This document shows, piece by piece, positions 52,920-63,014 of a stretch of 64,000 nt of DNA; the stretch's first letter is position 1, and each line of letters starts with the position of its first letter. The stretch is from Anodontia alba. Lineage: Eukaryota > Mollusca > Bivalvia > Lucinida > Lucinidae. The DNA lies in NCBI GenBank assembly GCA_964016985.1, contig OZ024823.1, positions 108,922,476 through 108,986,475 of the forward strand, read 5' to 3'. The position numbers and the translations under genes were made by a program. The notes below the pieces were generated by a model. It had not been told where the DNA came from, ran no database searches, and worked only from the letters and a program-made list of their open reading frames with translations.

Positions 52920-53104
52920 ATACACCTGGAGAAATAGATATTTAGTTCTCCATGAAAACATATGTTGTGGGTACTCATTAGAAGCGCCTCACCAAGGCAC
53001 TTCTAATGAGTACCCACAAGATATGTTTTCATGTAGAAATAAGTGAAATATCAATACTTTTGGATTGAAAAAAAAAAAAAAAGCATCTTATCAAAAGCTG
53101 TGGT
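52920..53104. mobile_element. B-family MITE
   Basis: Intact hairpin GAAGCGCCTCACCAAGGCAC; ends ACCTGGAGAAATAGATATT and ATCTTATCAAAAGCTGTG. Confidence 0.8.
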
Positions 53105-53107
53105 GAT

Positions 53108-53250
53108 TACACTTGCAGACTGGATGTTACCTCCCTTGTATTTGAAACCTTTCAAAAGTGTGGGCTGCTCTTACAGAAAAGAGAGAACTAATTCAGAAGG
53201 GAGGTAACTTTTTTCCATACCAGATTTATTCTCTTGAAGGAATATACATT
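53108..53250. mobile_element. F-family MITE, strongly decayed
   Basis: GATGTTACCTCCCTTGTATT and CAGAAGGGAGGTAACTTTTT inverse arms only. Confidence 0.5.
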
Positions 53251-53577
53251 TTTCTCTTAATTTTTAACACTATTATCACTGACATTATCAGATTTTCGGT
53301 GACAAGATACAAGTACATGGTGTACCCAAAACTGTTCAAAGTATTATTTACAGTATTAAATTCTGACTTACATGTTCAAGAGATAGTTGTCACTTTGCAG
53401 ATTGAAGGAATTGTTCACATATAATGTAATTGTTCAAATTGTCTATATATGTTCATATATTTTTGATACATTCCATTTATGCTATTATGTATAATTTATC
53501 TAGTCTTAGTTTAATTGTATTGAAATTAAAGCAGGGTTACTCATCCTAGGGGACAGTTTGGGAGCAGTAGTATCCCT

Positions 53578-53792
53578 TAACTCTTATCCTGAAAGCCTGG
53601 CAGACCTAATCAGATACATGTGCAAACAATGTAGATTCTGATGAGATTGCTCATAATGAGCCATCCCATCAGAATCTACACTGTTTGCCATTCTGTTTTT
53701 TATTTTAAACTGAAACCCCTCAATGCATCAATGGACTTGTCTAAATTCAAGATGAAAAGTCCACTTCAGAAACACAGGGATGAAAGGGTTAA
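53578..53792. mobile_element. K-family MITE, copy 2 (intact)
   Basis: TTAACTCTTATCCTGAAAGC left, GGGATGAAAGGGTTAA right. The core GCAAACAATGTAGATTCTG has a GATTGCTCATAATGAGC hairpin. Confidence 0.75.
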
Positions 53793-54331
53793 ACACACAC
53801 TATTGAGCTGAGTGAGCAGTGAAAATACAGATTGAAAACCTGGCCCAAGTATTTTCCCCACTAAATGTCAGAAATGTACACATGTCTGGGAATTTGAACA
53901 AATCCCTTCTGGAATAGGGATATTCTACAGAAATCATAGAAATGCAAACACATTGTAGATGCTAGACTTCCTTGCAGAATCATTAAAACCTGTAAAAATC
54001 TGTATTTTGCTTCAGAATCTGATCCTGATAATGTTACATTTAGTCTGCATCAAGCAAAAAAGTGCCTTTGAGCATAAAATGTGCGGCAGAGACATCATCC
54101 TGCACAGGGGCAAAGTTTCATCCGGGCATTTGTTCTCCATTGAAACATTCTATAGTATCCAATGATTCTGTTTGCAGACAGTGAAAGCCTTGATTGGACT
54201 GAGTGGATGTGCATGCTGATCTGTGCCTCCGCTGTATTCATATGCCCAAAGACATGTTTTTTCATGGGGCGGCACATTTAATCAAGTGTGTATCTACCCT
54301 ATTTACAGGTCTACATTTAATCTCTGAAAGT
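53793..54331. other. Stretch with one Q fragment only
   Basis: A Q-like piece at about 54165-54270 (GGATGTGCATGCTGATCTG). Otherwise nothing recognised. Confidence 0.4.
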
Positions 54332-54545
54332 GTTAACCCTTCTCTTGCTGAACATGACATGCCCTGTCTTAGCAAACAGTGTAGATCCAGATCAGTTGGC
54401 TTCTGAAGAAGCCAACTGATCTGGATCTACACTGTTTGTCATTAAATATTTGAATTTCTATCAAAAACCCGGATCAAGTAATCTGATTGGCTGGAAATTA
54501 GAAGTGGGCGGGGCATCTTAATTTATTCAGCATGGCAAGGGTTAA
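54332..54545. mobile_element. D-family MITE, copy 11
   Basis: GTTAACCCTTCTCTTGCTGA left, CAGCATGGCAAGGGTTAA right; perfect TTGGCTTCTGAAGAAGCCAA hairpin. Confidence 0.83.
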
Positions 54546-54623
54546 TATTTAGCTTGCTGAATTTGAATATGAGAAGAAAGAGTTTAGTCCCCTAGGATGA
54601 ACAGCTCTAGATTGTGTATGAAT

Positions 54624-54855
54624 TTAACCCTTAAAGCGCCAGTCACAACTATTGTCGTCTGCTTTGTCATCTGCTTGTGATTTTAAAAGTCATTTTTGCA
54701 AACAGTGTGGACCCAGATCAGACTGCTCCTTTAGGAGCAGTCTGATCTGGGTCCATACTGTTTGCTGGTATGCAAAAATAGGTTTGAAAAGTCTGCAAGA
54801 ATATTCAACAGATGACATTTTCAGATGCAGTTTTTCTTGGCACTTTAAGGGTTAA
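54624..54855. mobile_element. G-family MITE, copy 2
   Basis: TTAACCCTTAAAGCGCCAGT and TTGGCACTTTAAGGGTTAA ends. The core GATCAGACTGCTCCTTTAGG is paired perfectly. Confidence 0.82.
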
Positions 54856-54884
54856 TGAGGGTAAGAAGTGCTGTTTTTATCTGT

Positions 54885-55085
54885 ACCATAGCTCCAGATA
54901 AGGCACTTTTTTTTTCATCCGAAAAATGTTGATATTTTTCTTATTTCTCCACAAAAACATATGTTGTGGGTACTCATTAGAAGGGCCTCACCAAGGCACT
55001 TCTAATGAGTACCACAACATATGTTTTTGTGAAGAAAAAGAGAAATATTAGTGGGATACCCCCTCTTGTCTGGAGTTATGTTGTA
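54885..55085. mobile_element. B-family MITE
   Basis: CCATAGCTCCAGATAAGGCA left, CTTGTCTGGAGTTATG right; hairpin GAAGGGCCTCACCAAGGCAC. Confidence 0.8.
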
Positions 55086-55181
55086 TATATCATATGTTAG
55101 TGTAAGTTTATCATATCTGTCTTTCACTTTATCAATTTTTGAGCTTATTTGTCTTCTCTCTAGTGAACAGTGCTCCCTTTG

Positions 55182-55309
55182 TCATTGTAGTAACTGCCTG
55201 TTATCCTCCCACTGCACATGCAGTTCGATCTCCTCGCTGAAAGTAAAATTGGACATGCTGGAAGAATCGGCTATATCCAGTGGCCCTGTGTATTCACTGG
55301 TCATGTGAC
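55182..55309 (-). CDS. Possible terminal exon of an unidentified minus-strand gene
   Basis: On the minus strand an AG acceptor with a short pyrimidine tract (CTTCCCTTTAAG) precedes 41 codons and a TGA. The peptide contains MTSEYTGPLDIADSSSMSNF and ends VQWEDNRQLLQ. Its composition looks protein-like and the stretch is not in any repeat I recognise. I do not recognise the protein and found no partner exon to the right, so this could be chance. If real, the gene would converge on the GALNT2-like gene. Confidence 0.28.
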
Positions 55310-55489
55310 CTTAAAGGGAAGTGCACATCAAAGTGCATTTGCATTTTAAATTTCTGCTGCTTGAGATGAACTTATAAGGAGGTGTGCATTTCACATTAAA
55401 TTGATATTTGTTCTGAGACTCGTCTAGAATGTGGGTACTTCCACAAAAGTAGTCAGGGTCTTTGCTTTTTAAATATGACAAAAATAGCA

Positions 55490-55640
55490 CCAGGTAAGAA
55501 GGCTAACCATATGGATAGTTTTCTTATTTCTCCACAAAAACATATGTTTTTTGTACTTATTAGAATGATCTAAGGGAGGCTTTTCTAACAAGTTCTCACA
55601 AAATATGTTTTCCTAGAGAGGTAAAGAAATAGTATCGTTT
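55490..55640. mobile_element. B-family MITE, diverged
   Basis: CATATGTTTTTTGTACTTAT and CAAGTTCTCACAAAATATG. Confidence 0.65.
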
Positions 55641-55668
55641 GTAAATTGTATCTATGAGTATTAGCTTT

Positions 55669-55736
55669 CACAAAAAAGCTTGGTCTAGGCTTAGCACACT
55701 TTATGTGCTAATAAGAAACCAAGCTTTTTGTAAAAG
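55669..55736. repeat. Hairpin on AAAAAGCTTGGT
   Basis: CACAAAAAAGCTTGGTCTAG and AAACCAAGCTTTTTGTAAA, with AGCACACTTTATGTGCT inside. Confidence 0.7.
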
Positions 55737-55833
55737 TTTGTACTTGGTTATAATGACATTGAATTTTACATGAAAAGATTTTACATGTACATATTTGCCA
55801 TTGCCATAACTACCAGTCTTGTTCCTGATATAT

Positions 55834-56078
55834 TTAAGGGGAGAGAGTTGGTACACTTTCAAGGGAGGCGTCTCTTTAGAATTGCTTCTGTCTCTCTTCT
55901 GGAAAGGGGTCTACTCTAGAAGGGAAGAATTTGCTCCCAAAGGGAGCAAAGGCTTCCCTTTTAGAGTAGACCTCTTTTCAGAAGGGGCCTGGTACACAGG
56001 AAAGCAAACGGGCAGTCAGAAGTTGTCTCCCTGTGTAAAAAGTGGTGGAAAATCTACCAAGTGTATCCATTTTCACTT
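55834..56078. mobile_element. F-family MITE, copy 7
   Basis: AAGGGGAGAGAGTTGGTACA left and CCAAGTGTATCCATTTTCAC right. It directly abuts the next G element. Confidence 0.78.
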
Positions 56079-56318
56079 TTAACCCTTAAACTGCCAATCA
56101 CAACAATTGTCGTCTGCTTTGTCATCTGCTTGTGATTTTAAAAGTCATTTTTGCAAACAGTGTGGACCCAGATCAGACTGCTCCTAGCAGTCTAATCAGG
56201 GTCCACACTGTTTGCCTGTATGCAAAAATAGGTTTGAAAAGTTTGCAAGAATATTCAGCAGATGATATAAGCAGACGACATTTTCAGATGCAGATTTTCT
56301 TGGCATTTTAAGGGTTAA
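56079..56318. mobile_element. G-family MITE, copy 3
   Basis: TTAACCCTTAAACTGCCAAT left, TTTTAAGGGTTAA right; hairpin shortened to CTGCTCCTAGCAG. Confidence 0.82.
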
Positions 56319-56329
56319 AGTACTGTAAC

Positions 56330-56535
56330 TGTGATGCATAGCTCTAGATAAGACACTTTTTTCCACCCAAAAGTGTTGCTATTTTTCTGATGTCTTCTTG
56401 AAACCATATGTTGTGGGGTCTCATTAGAAGTACCTGAGAGAGGTACTTCTAGTAAATGCTCATAACATCCATTTTCATGGAGAAATAAGAAATATTTATA
56501 TGGTAACTCGTCTTTCCTCATATCTAGAGCTATTT
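56330..56535. mobile_element. B-family MITE
   Basis: CATAGCTCTAGATAAGACAC left, CATATCTAGAGCTATTTTG right; hairpin GAAGTACCTGAGAGAGGTAC. Confidence 0.76.
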
Positions 56536-56775
56536 TGATGTATTACAACCAAAGATTGCTACCAGCAGGACCCAGGACTTGTTTGATGGGGGTGGGTATT
56601 TATAGAAATTTTAAAGGGTGGTGGGGATAGGGGATCAAAGTAGTTAGAAAAATATGTTTTCTTATTTCTCAATGAAAACTTTCATTTGGAATGCAATGTC
56701 GGTTTTAATTTGACAGAATTCTTTATTCATAGAGAAATATGAAAACATATTTGTGCTTTTATTTGGAAAATATCA

Positions 56776-57019
56776 AGGCCCAGTTGTTCAAAGCGTCGTT
56801 AGCTTAACGAGCTCGTTAAGGGTCATTTCGTTAACTGTTTTAGCGGATTCAATACACAATATTCTGATATTTTTTGCTGAAAAAATGTGAGTAGCTTTTG
56901 CACTGCAAAAGCTACTCACATTTTTTCAGCAAAAAATTTCAGCATATTTGCGTATCACTCGATGTAAATTTTAACGAATCGTTAACTAACGACGTCGTTA
57001 GCTTTGAACAACTGGGCCC
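56776..57019. mobile_element. A-family MITE, copy 11
   Basis: Very well preserved, orientation as copy 5. Confidence 0.85.
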
Positions 57020-57141
57020 AAATGTATACATGAAACCAAAGACGTATTAGCATAATCAAACTGTAGGTAAAATGGTTCTTCTGAACAGAATTGTTTTACT
57101 TTTTATTTATTAGGAAGGAGTTTTATGTAAGAGAGGTTTTA

Positions 57142-57235
57142 TCTTATCCCCACTCAGGCAAATTCAGCAGATGACAATTTTCGTATTTTTTGCTCAGTAA
57201 ATAGGGTTTACCATTTAATGCAAATCATCTCCACA
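57142..57235. mobile_element. H-family MITE, left half
   Basis: CCCACTCAGGCAAATTCAGC to TTTAATGCAAATCATCTCC. Confidence 0.55.
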
Positions 57236-57344
57236 AATGTGAGCAGCAAGGTGAGAAAACATACCCTCTGACATGTGCACCAAATTATGACTCAGAGCAG
57301 CCTGCACATCCGTGCAGTGATCAGCCTTCATTGTCTACATCATA

Positions 57345-57535
57345 GCAACAGATAGGGTGCTTTTTTCATCCGAAAAATGCTGATATATTTCTTATTTCTC
57401 CACAAAAACATATGTTGTTGGTACTCATTAGAAGTTCCTCAGCGAGGCACTTCTAATGAGTACCCACAACATATGTTTTTGTGGAGAAATAAGAAAAATA
57501 TTATGTGGATACCCCCTCTTATCTGTAGCTATGCA
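57345..57535. mobile_element. B-family MITE
   Basis: Hairpin GAAGTTCCTCAGCGAGGCAC; arms ACAAAAACATATGTTGTTGG and ACCCACAACATATGTTTTTG. Confidence 0.8.
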
Positions 57536-57787
57536 CATGAAAAAACTAAATGTGCCTTGTGAAGATTCTAATCAGACTTTGTGAATGTTCAAGCTGCTCT
57601 GAATCTTTGCAGGGCTCATATAAATTTTTAAATTTGTAAATTTTTCTGATGTTGCAGCTCATGTATTGTCTATGAATTAAGCATATTCATCATTAATGAT
57701 TTTGTCTCCTTTTTTTTTTTTTCTTCACAAATTGATTCTGAATAAAAAAAAAAATTCTTTTTGTTTGAAAAATAAAAAAATCTTTTT

Positions 57788-58001
57788 TAACCCATTATAG
57801 ACTGAATGAACTCCCCCTCACTATATATTGGAAGATTCTAATTTCAGTTTTAGGTATGTCAAGTTATGTAATTTAGATATTCCTGGAGAAAATTGGTTGA
57901 ACTATTTGCAGTGGAGACGCTGATCTGACACCCAGTTCTGTAGCCTCTGATCTGGGTCTACACTGTTATCCTTTATGGGGTCTCCAGACTACAATGGGTC
58001 A
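57788..58001. mobile_element. TAACCCATT palindromic MITE
   Basis: TTAACCCATTATAGACTGAA and GACTACAATGGGTCAA ends. The core ...CCTCTGATCTGGGTCTACACT is shared with C and G. Confidence 0.62.
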
Positions 58002-58065
58002 AAATAATCATTAGCTTAAGTTATTCAGAAATTTCTCATGATCACTTTTGAAAGGTTATGACCAT

Positions 58066-58302
58066 GGCCCAGTGTTCAAAGCGTCGTTAGCTTATTGAGG
58101 TCGTTAAGGGTCATTTCATTAACTGTTTTAGCAGATTCAATATACAATATTCTGATATTTTTTGCTGAAAAAATGTGAGTAGCTTTGCAAAAGCTACTCA
58201 CATTTTTTCAGCAAAAAAATTTCAGCATATTTGCATATCACTCGATGTTAATTTTAACGAATCTTTTGCTAACGACATCGTTAGCTTTGAACAACTGGGC
58301 CC
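58066..58302. mobile_element. A-family MITE, copy 12
   Basis: Central palindrome GTAGCTTTGCAAAAGCTAC; one base lost at the left end. Confidence 0.82.
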
Positions 58303-58394
58303 AGATTTTGAAAGTATTACAGATGAGCTGCATCAAGCAAAAAGAAGGCTTTAGCAGAGGGCTGTATTTTAAAGAAGTATTTGATGATAATTCT

Positions 58395-58800
58395 GAGATT
58401 GTTTTTCTTCTCTATACAAACATGATTTGGGGCGGGCCCCCGTAGCCTAGTGGATAAGAGAGTTGACTCTTAATCCATTAGGTTTCTCACCGCTGTGGTT
58501 CGAGCCTTGCTCGGGTCACATGTGGGAAAGCCAAGTTCTGCTTACGGATGGTCAGGTGGTTTTTCTCCGGGTTCTCCGGTTTTCGCCCACCTTTGATGAA
58601 CGATCGGCTCGATATAAGTGAAATATTCTTGAAAGGGCCGTAAAACCCAAATCAAAACAAAAAAACAAAAAAAAAACAAAAAAAAAACATGATTTGGGTA
58701 CTCATATGAAGTGCCTCTGTGAGGCACTTCTAATGAGTACCCACAGCATGTTTTTTATTGAGAACTAAAAATTGAGAAAAATAAATCTATTTTGGGAGAT
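58395..58800. mobile_element. B-family MITE carrying SINE-2
   Basis: The right half is clear (GAAGTGCCTCTGTGAGGCAC, GAGTACCCACAGCATG); the left half ends ACAAACATGATTTGGG, where SINE-2 entered. Confidence 0.72.
58432..58686 (+). mobile_element. SINE-2, copy 2, 12-bp target duplication
   Basis: ACATGATTTGGG at 58420-58431 and 58687-58698. TAGCCTAGTGGATAAGAG A box, GGTTCGAGCCTTGC B box, A-rich tail with C interruptions. Confidence 0.88.
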
Positions 58801-58970
58801 ACTGAATCAGTTCATTTGTCTTTTATGAAAGGACATTTGTATTTTTATGCTCAATCTTGATTATGTAAACCCGAACATTTGACTTTTTAAATCATTCTTT
58901 AAAATAAAGTCTCAATTGTATTTTCAGTTCAGTCATTGAACCAATCAAAACATTCTATGTCTTCTGTTGT

Positions 58971-59187
58971 AACCCTTAAGCCAGGTGCCAATCACAACTG
59001 TAGCAGATGACAGTTTCAAACATTTTTATTACTTTTCAGAGAAAATAAGGCTTGACAAGCAATGTGAATTGCTGCCTAGCAGACAATATGATATGTGAAA
59101 CCTTATTTTCTCTGAGAAATAATAAAAAAAAAAAAAATAAATGTTACTTGCTACAATTTTGCTTGGCTTTTTAATATAAAAGTGTTA
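58971..59187. mobile_element. I-family MITE, copy 5
   Basis: TAACCCTTAAGCCAGGTGCC left; weak right end. Confidence 0.68.
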
Positions 59188-59315
59188 AAACATATTTGTT
59201 GTTGCCAGTTGTCATTATTAAATGCTAGCTTAGCCATGTTTATTGATTGATTGTGTGCAGTGATAAAATTTAATTTGCATTTCTGTATCTTATACAAGCT
59301 GTGTTAGACTGTACA

Positions 59316-60090
59316 TACAGTCGAACCTCGATGGCTTGAACACCGATGGCTCGTTTACAGGCCTCATATTTTTCAGGCATTTGCAGGATTTCAGGGCCCA
59401 GTTGTTCAAAACTAACGATGTCGTTAGCTAACGATTCGTTAAAATTCACATCGAGTGATACGCAAATATGCTGAAATTTTTTGCTGAAAAAATGTGAGTA
59501 GCTTTTGCAGTGCAAAAGCTACTCACATTTTTTCAGCAAAAAATATCGGAATATTGTATAGTGAATCCGCAAAAACAGTTAACGAAATGACCCTTAACGA
59601 GCTCGTTAAGCTAACGCCGCTTTGAACAACTGGGCCTAGACTTTTAGAGCTTGACATTTTCTTTATTTCAGGCTTTTAGATTTTGATTTTTCCATGTATA
59701 TTCTGTTTAAAGGGACTATTTAAGGCTGCAAAAGCTGGTCTTTCAGGTATGGAAAAGTTTGGTCAGTATGAGGCCTGTGTTTACCATGGCTAATTCAAAC
59801 TCGTTTTTGAGTCCCAGTAGCTCAAGAAAACAAATATTTAAGGAAATTTTCTTATTTTATCGTGAAATTGTATTTTGTGTGTACTCATTAGAATTGCCTC
59901 ATCGAGGCAGTTGTAATGAGTACACACAACATACAGTCACTGTGTAGAAAATGAAAAAGGTTTCCCTAAATTATCGCTATTTGTTTCCTGAACTGGTGCC
60001 ATGATTAACCCTCAGTGGCTCGAATTACCCATGTCTCGAATGAATTTCCATTTTCCCAAAGATGTTTTTAGCCATTAAGGTTCGACTGTA
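59316..60090. mobile_element. E-like MITE, copy 7, hosting A and B elements
   Basis: TACAGTCGAACCTCGATGGC and TTAAGGTTCGACTGTA ends. Contains A copy 13 and a B-like hairpin (ATTGCCTCATCGAGGCAGTT at about 59890). Related to copy 4, which has the same B-like hairpin but no A element. Confidence 0.76.
59394..59637. mobile_element. A-family MITE, copy 13
   Basis: Intact; the right end reads GGGCCT. Confidence 0.85.
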
Positions 60091-60094
60091 GGTC

Positions 60095-60600
60095 TAGATA
60101 AGAATGGGTATCAGGTAAATATTTTTCTTATTTCTCCATGAAAACCTGTGTTGTGGGTACTCAGAAACGCCTCACCTAGGCGCTTCTGAGTAACCACAAC
60201 ATATGATTTCATGAAAAAATAAGAAAAAACATCAATACTTTCAGGCCGGCCTCGGTGGCTCAGTTGGATGCGCCGTCCGACTGGAGACCAGGAGGTCGTG
60301 GGTTCAACCCCCGCCAAGGTCGGCAACATTCTTTCGTGGAGATTGATCATGAAATATTTTCTACGGTCATTCTCTCCCTTCCGCTGATTCAAGAAGGGCA
60401 GTTGTCAGTGTCTGGCGAAAGAATGTGCACAATACTGGTTAACCGCTTAGAGGACTAAGCCTGCCCAGTAAATGTGTGGTTAGGTAAACTGACCGTGCTC
60501 GACATGACCCCATTGAGTTGACTGGACCGTAAAACCTCAACACAAACAAAATCAATACTTTCAGATTGAAAAAAAGCATCTGATCAAGAGCTGTGTAAGG
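60095..60600. mobile_element. B-family MITE carrying SINE-1
   Basis: GTCTAGATAAGAATGGGTAT left, hairpin GAAACGCCTCACCTAGGCGC, then SINE-1, then TCTGATCAAGAGCTGTG right. Confidence 0.76.
60245..60550 (+). mobile_element. SINE-1, full length, 14-bp target duplication
   Basis: ATCAATACTTTCAG at 60231-60244 and 60551-60564. Complete A and B boxes, tail ACACAAACAAA. Confidence 0.9.
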
Positions 60601-60709
60601 CAAAAGGTGGTTGTAGCTCATATGAAGACAGCAAAAGCCCAGATTGGCCAGCCAAACTATGCAGTCTGATCAGGGTCTTCTTTGCTCACCAGACAGAAAG
60701 CATTGATGC

Positions 60710-60916
60710 TACCATATTTACTCTAAGTCTTCAGACACATCAACTCCTTACCATACTTGTTCTAAAATTTGATCAAGTATAATTTACTACCCAATGTTGT
60801 GTCTTAAGAACTGCTGGATGAGTGGCAAACAGTGTAGACCCTGATGAGACACCACATTCCTGGCATCTCATCTGGGTCTTCACTGTTTGCTCAGGCCTGT
60901 CTGTCAACATACGGTA
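60710..60916. mobile_element. C-family MITE, copy 5
   Basis: TACCATATTTACTCTAAGTC left and GTCAACATACGGTA right; GATGAGACACCACATTCC core. Confidence 0.77.
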
Positions 60917-61094
60917 CATTCTGTATAATGTCAACATCTGTTCTGGACCTTTTTTTTGTGTGTGACACTGCTTCTTTTTTGTATAGGGCATGCCATTAGT
61001 CTGAAAAACACATTTGAAATGGCACACAGGAAAATATACATAAAATTACATATGTGTAGATGATGTACTTAGTTGGTCAGAAGATTTGGTGTAC

Positions 61095-61144
61095 ACACAC
61101 ACACACACACACACACACTTACACAGAGAGAGAGAGAGAGAGAG
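61095..61144. repeat. (CA)n and (GA)n microsatellites
   Basis: CA dinucleotides at 61095-61118 followed by GA at about 61124-61144. Confidence 0.93.
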
Positions 61145-61159
61145 TACATGAGCGATGAA

Positions 61160-61530
61160 TCATAGCTCAGTATAAGGCATTTTTTTAATCCTTGCCATGC
61201 TGAATAAATTAAGATGCCATGCCCACTTCTAATTTTCAGGCAATCAGATTACTTGATCCAGGTTGTTGATACAAATACACACATTTAATGAAAAACAGTG
61301 CAGATCCAGATCAGAAGCCAACTGATCTGGATCTACACTGTTTGCAAAGGCAGGGCATATCTGTGCTCAGCAGGACCAGGGTTAATCCAAAATATGCTGC
61401 TGTTTTTCTTAATTTACCTGAAAATATATGTTCAATGAGGCACTTCTAATGAGTACCCACAAAATGTTTTCAGGGAGAAACAAGAAAAATATTCGTTTGG
61501 AAATGCCTTTTATCTGGAGCTGTGATGAAT
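61160..61530. mobile_element. B-family MITE split by D copy 12
   Basis: CATAGCTCAGTATAAGGCAT left and CTTTTATCTGGAGCTGTGAT right; the left hairpin arm is mostly missing. Confidence 0.65.
61186..61386. mobile_element. D-family MITE, copy 12
   Basis: ATCCTTGCCATGCTGAATAA left, CAGCAGGACCAGGGTTAA right; loop region reduced to GATCAGAAGCCAACTGATC. Confidence 0.8.
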
Positions 61531-61639
61531 CATCTGAAAACTGATTAGTGAAGATCCTGAACAGACAGCATAAATTAGGAGGTTGATCTAGATCTTTGCT
61601 GTTCCCATTTTATTTTGTAGTTTTTGCTCTGTGCCAGAT

Positions 61640-62233
61640 CATTTTGTAGCATACTGTTTAGTCTGTCTCAGGAGGACTATCCTCCATGTTAAAACATTTC
61701 TGAACCGAGGCACAAGCTTCATAATAGTGGCTTCCATTTATAATAACTAGGCCTTCATTGCACTATATGAGCCAAATCATGGGAAAAGAACTGTAATAGC
61801 ATACGCGAACAGCAAAGGTTCAGGCGAGTTTGCATGTCCCCCGCAGTCTCGCCAGACCCTACGCTGTTTGCTCACATAAGCTGTAGGGCAAGGGGAATCT
61901 TCAGCCAAAGAACTAGACATGTGGCCTTGCTAAGGGGCCGGGCATGTACATCGGGATTGTTTCAATGGAAAATCCGAAGAGCCTATTTCTCATGACGCAG
62001 CTCGTATCATGAAAAATTCATAAAAATGCATGCTTGTAAGGTTTCAGAATTCATCAAGCATCCAGTCTGTCTATATTTGCATTTTCTTCATTCTGTGTTC
62101 ATATGCGGTGTGTTCATTTATATTAAACTCTGTTCATTATTTCAGAACTGCATTTCTTGGCATTTCCTGCTTTTGACTTAAAATACAGTGACCCCATTTT
62201 GCATTTATCAATTTTGCAAACCCTGTCTTGTGT
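61640..62233. other. Stretch with a Q-like fragment, otherwise nothing recognised
   Basis: At 61800-61880 AGCAAAGGTTCAGGCGAG and CAGTCTCGCCAGACCCTACG resemble diverged Q/C words. No exon seen. Confidence 0.4.
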
Positions 62234-62453
62234 TACCGTATTTACTGTATGTATTTGGACAGACAGGCCTGAGCAAACAGTGAAGACCCAGATGAGACGC
62301 CGCAGAATGCGGTATCTCATCAGGGTCTACACTGTTTGCCACTCATCCAGCAATTTTTAGACACATTAAAAGGTAGTTAATTGAATTTGTTCAAATTTGA
62401 GAACCAGTATGGGAAGGAGTTGAGGTGTCCGAATACTTAGGGTAAATACGGTA
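62234..62453. mobile_element. C-family MITE, copy 6 (best preserved)
   Basis: TACCGTATTTACTGTATGTA and CTTAGGGTAAATACGGTA ends; core GATGAGACGCCGCAGAATGC. Confidence 0.84.
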
Positions 62454-62736
62454 TCCGTAAATGGTTGAGTCAGAATATCTTAGTCTTGGGATATGTACAG
62501 TGATGCTGTTTTGCATTTTGCTGCAAGCATGCAGATAGACATGAGACCAGACTGACAAATTGGCCAAACTGTGTAACATCGTTTAAGGTCATTGAGGCAA
62601 GAAATGTGATTCTGGAATAACCAAGTTTATTTCAAACTCTACTACCTACTATAAAGTTACTTTAACCAACCAAGTGCTGCCAGAAACCATGTAAAATGAC
62701 GAATGTATTAAAAATCATGTGAGGAAAGGGAGTGAA

Positions 62737-62922
62737 TCCTTAAAGCACCAATCACAACTGCAGCATACAACATTCTAAAATAATTTTCTTTATTTTTCCA
62801 AGAAAATAAATCTTGACATTTCATGTGAACCATCTGCAAAGCAAGACTTATTTTCTCAGAACACAAAAAATAAATATAGAATATTGTCTGCAATAAATTT
62901 TGCTTGGTGCTGTATGGGTTAA
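62737..62922. mobile_element. I-family MITE, copy 6
   Basis: TCCTTAAAGCACCAATCACA left and GCTTGGTGCTGTATGGGTTA right; right stem shortened. Confidence 0.72.
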
Positions 62923-63014
62923 CCCTTAAAATGGCAAGAAAAACTGCACCTGAAAATGTCGTCTGTTTATGTCGTCTGCTGAATATTCTTGCAAACGTTT
63001 CAAACCTATTTTTA
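62921..63014. mobile_element. G-family MITE, left half
   Basis: TTAACCCTTAAAATGGCAAG to CAAACCTATTTT, cut at the start of the tandem repeat. It shares the TTAA boundary with the I element. Confidence 0.7.
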
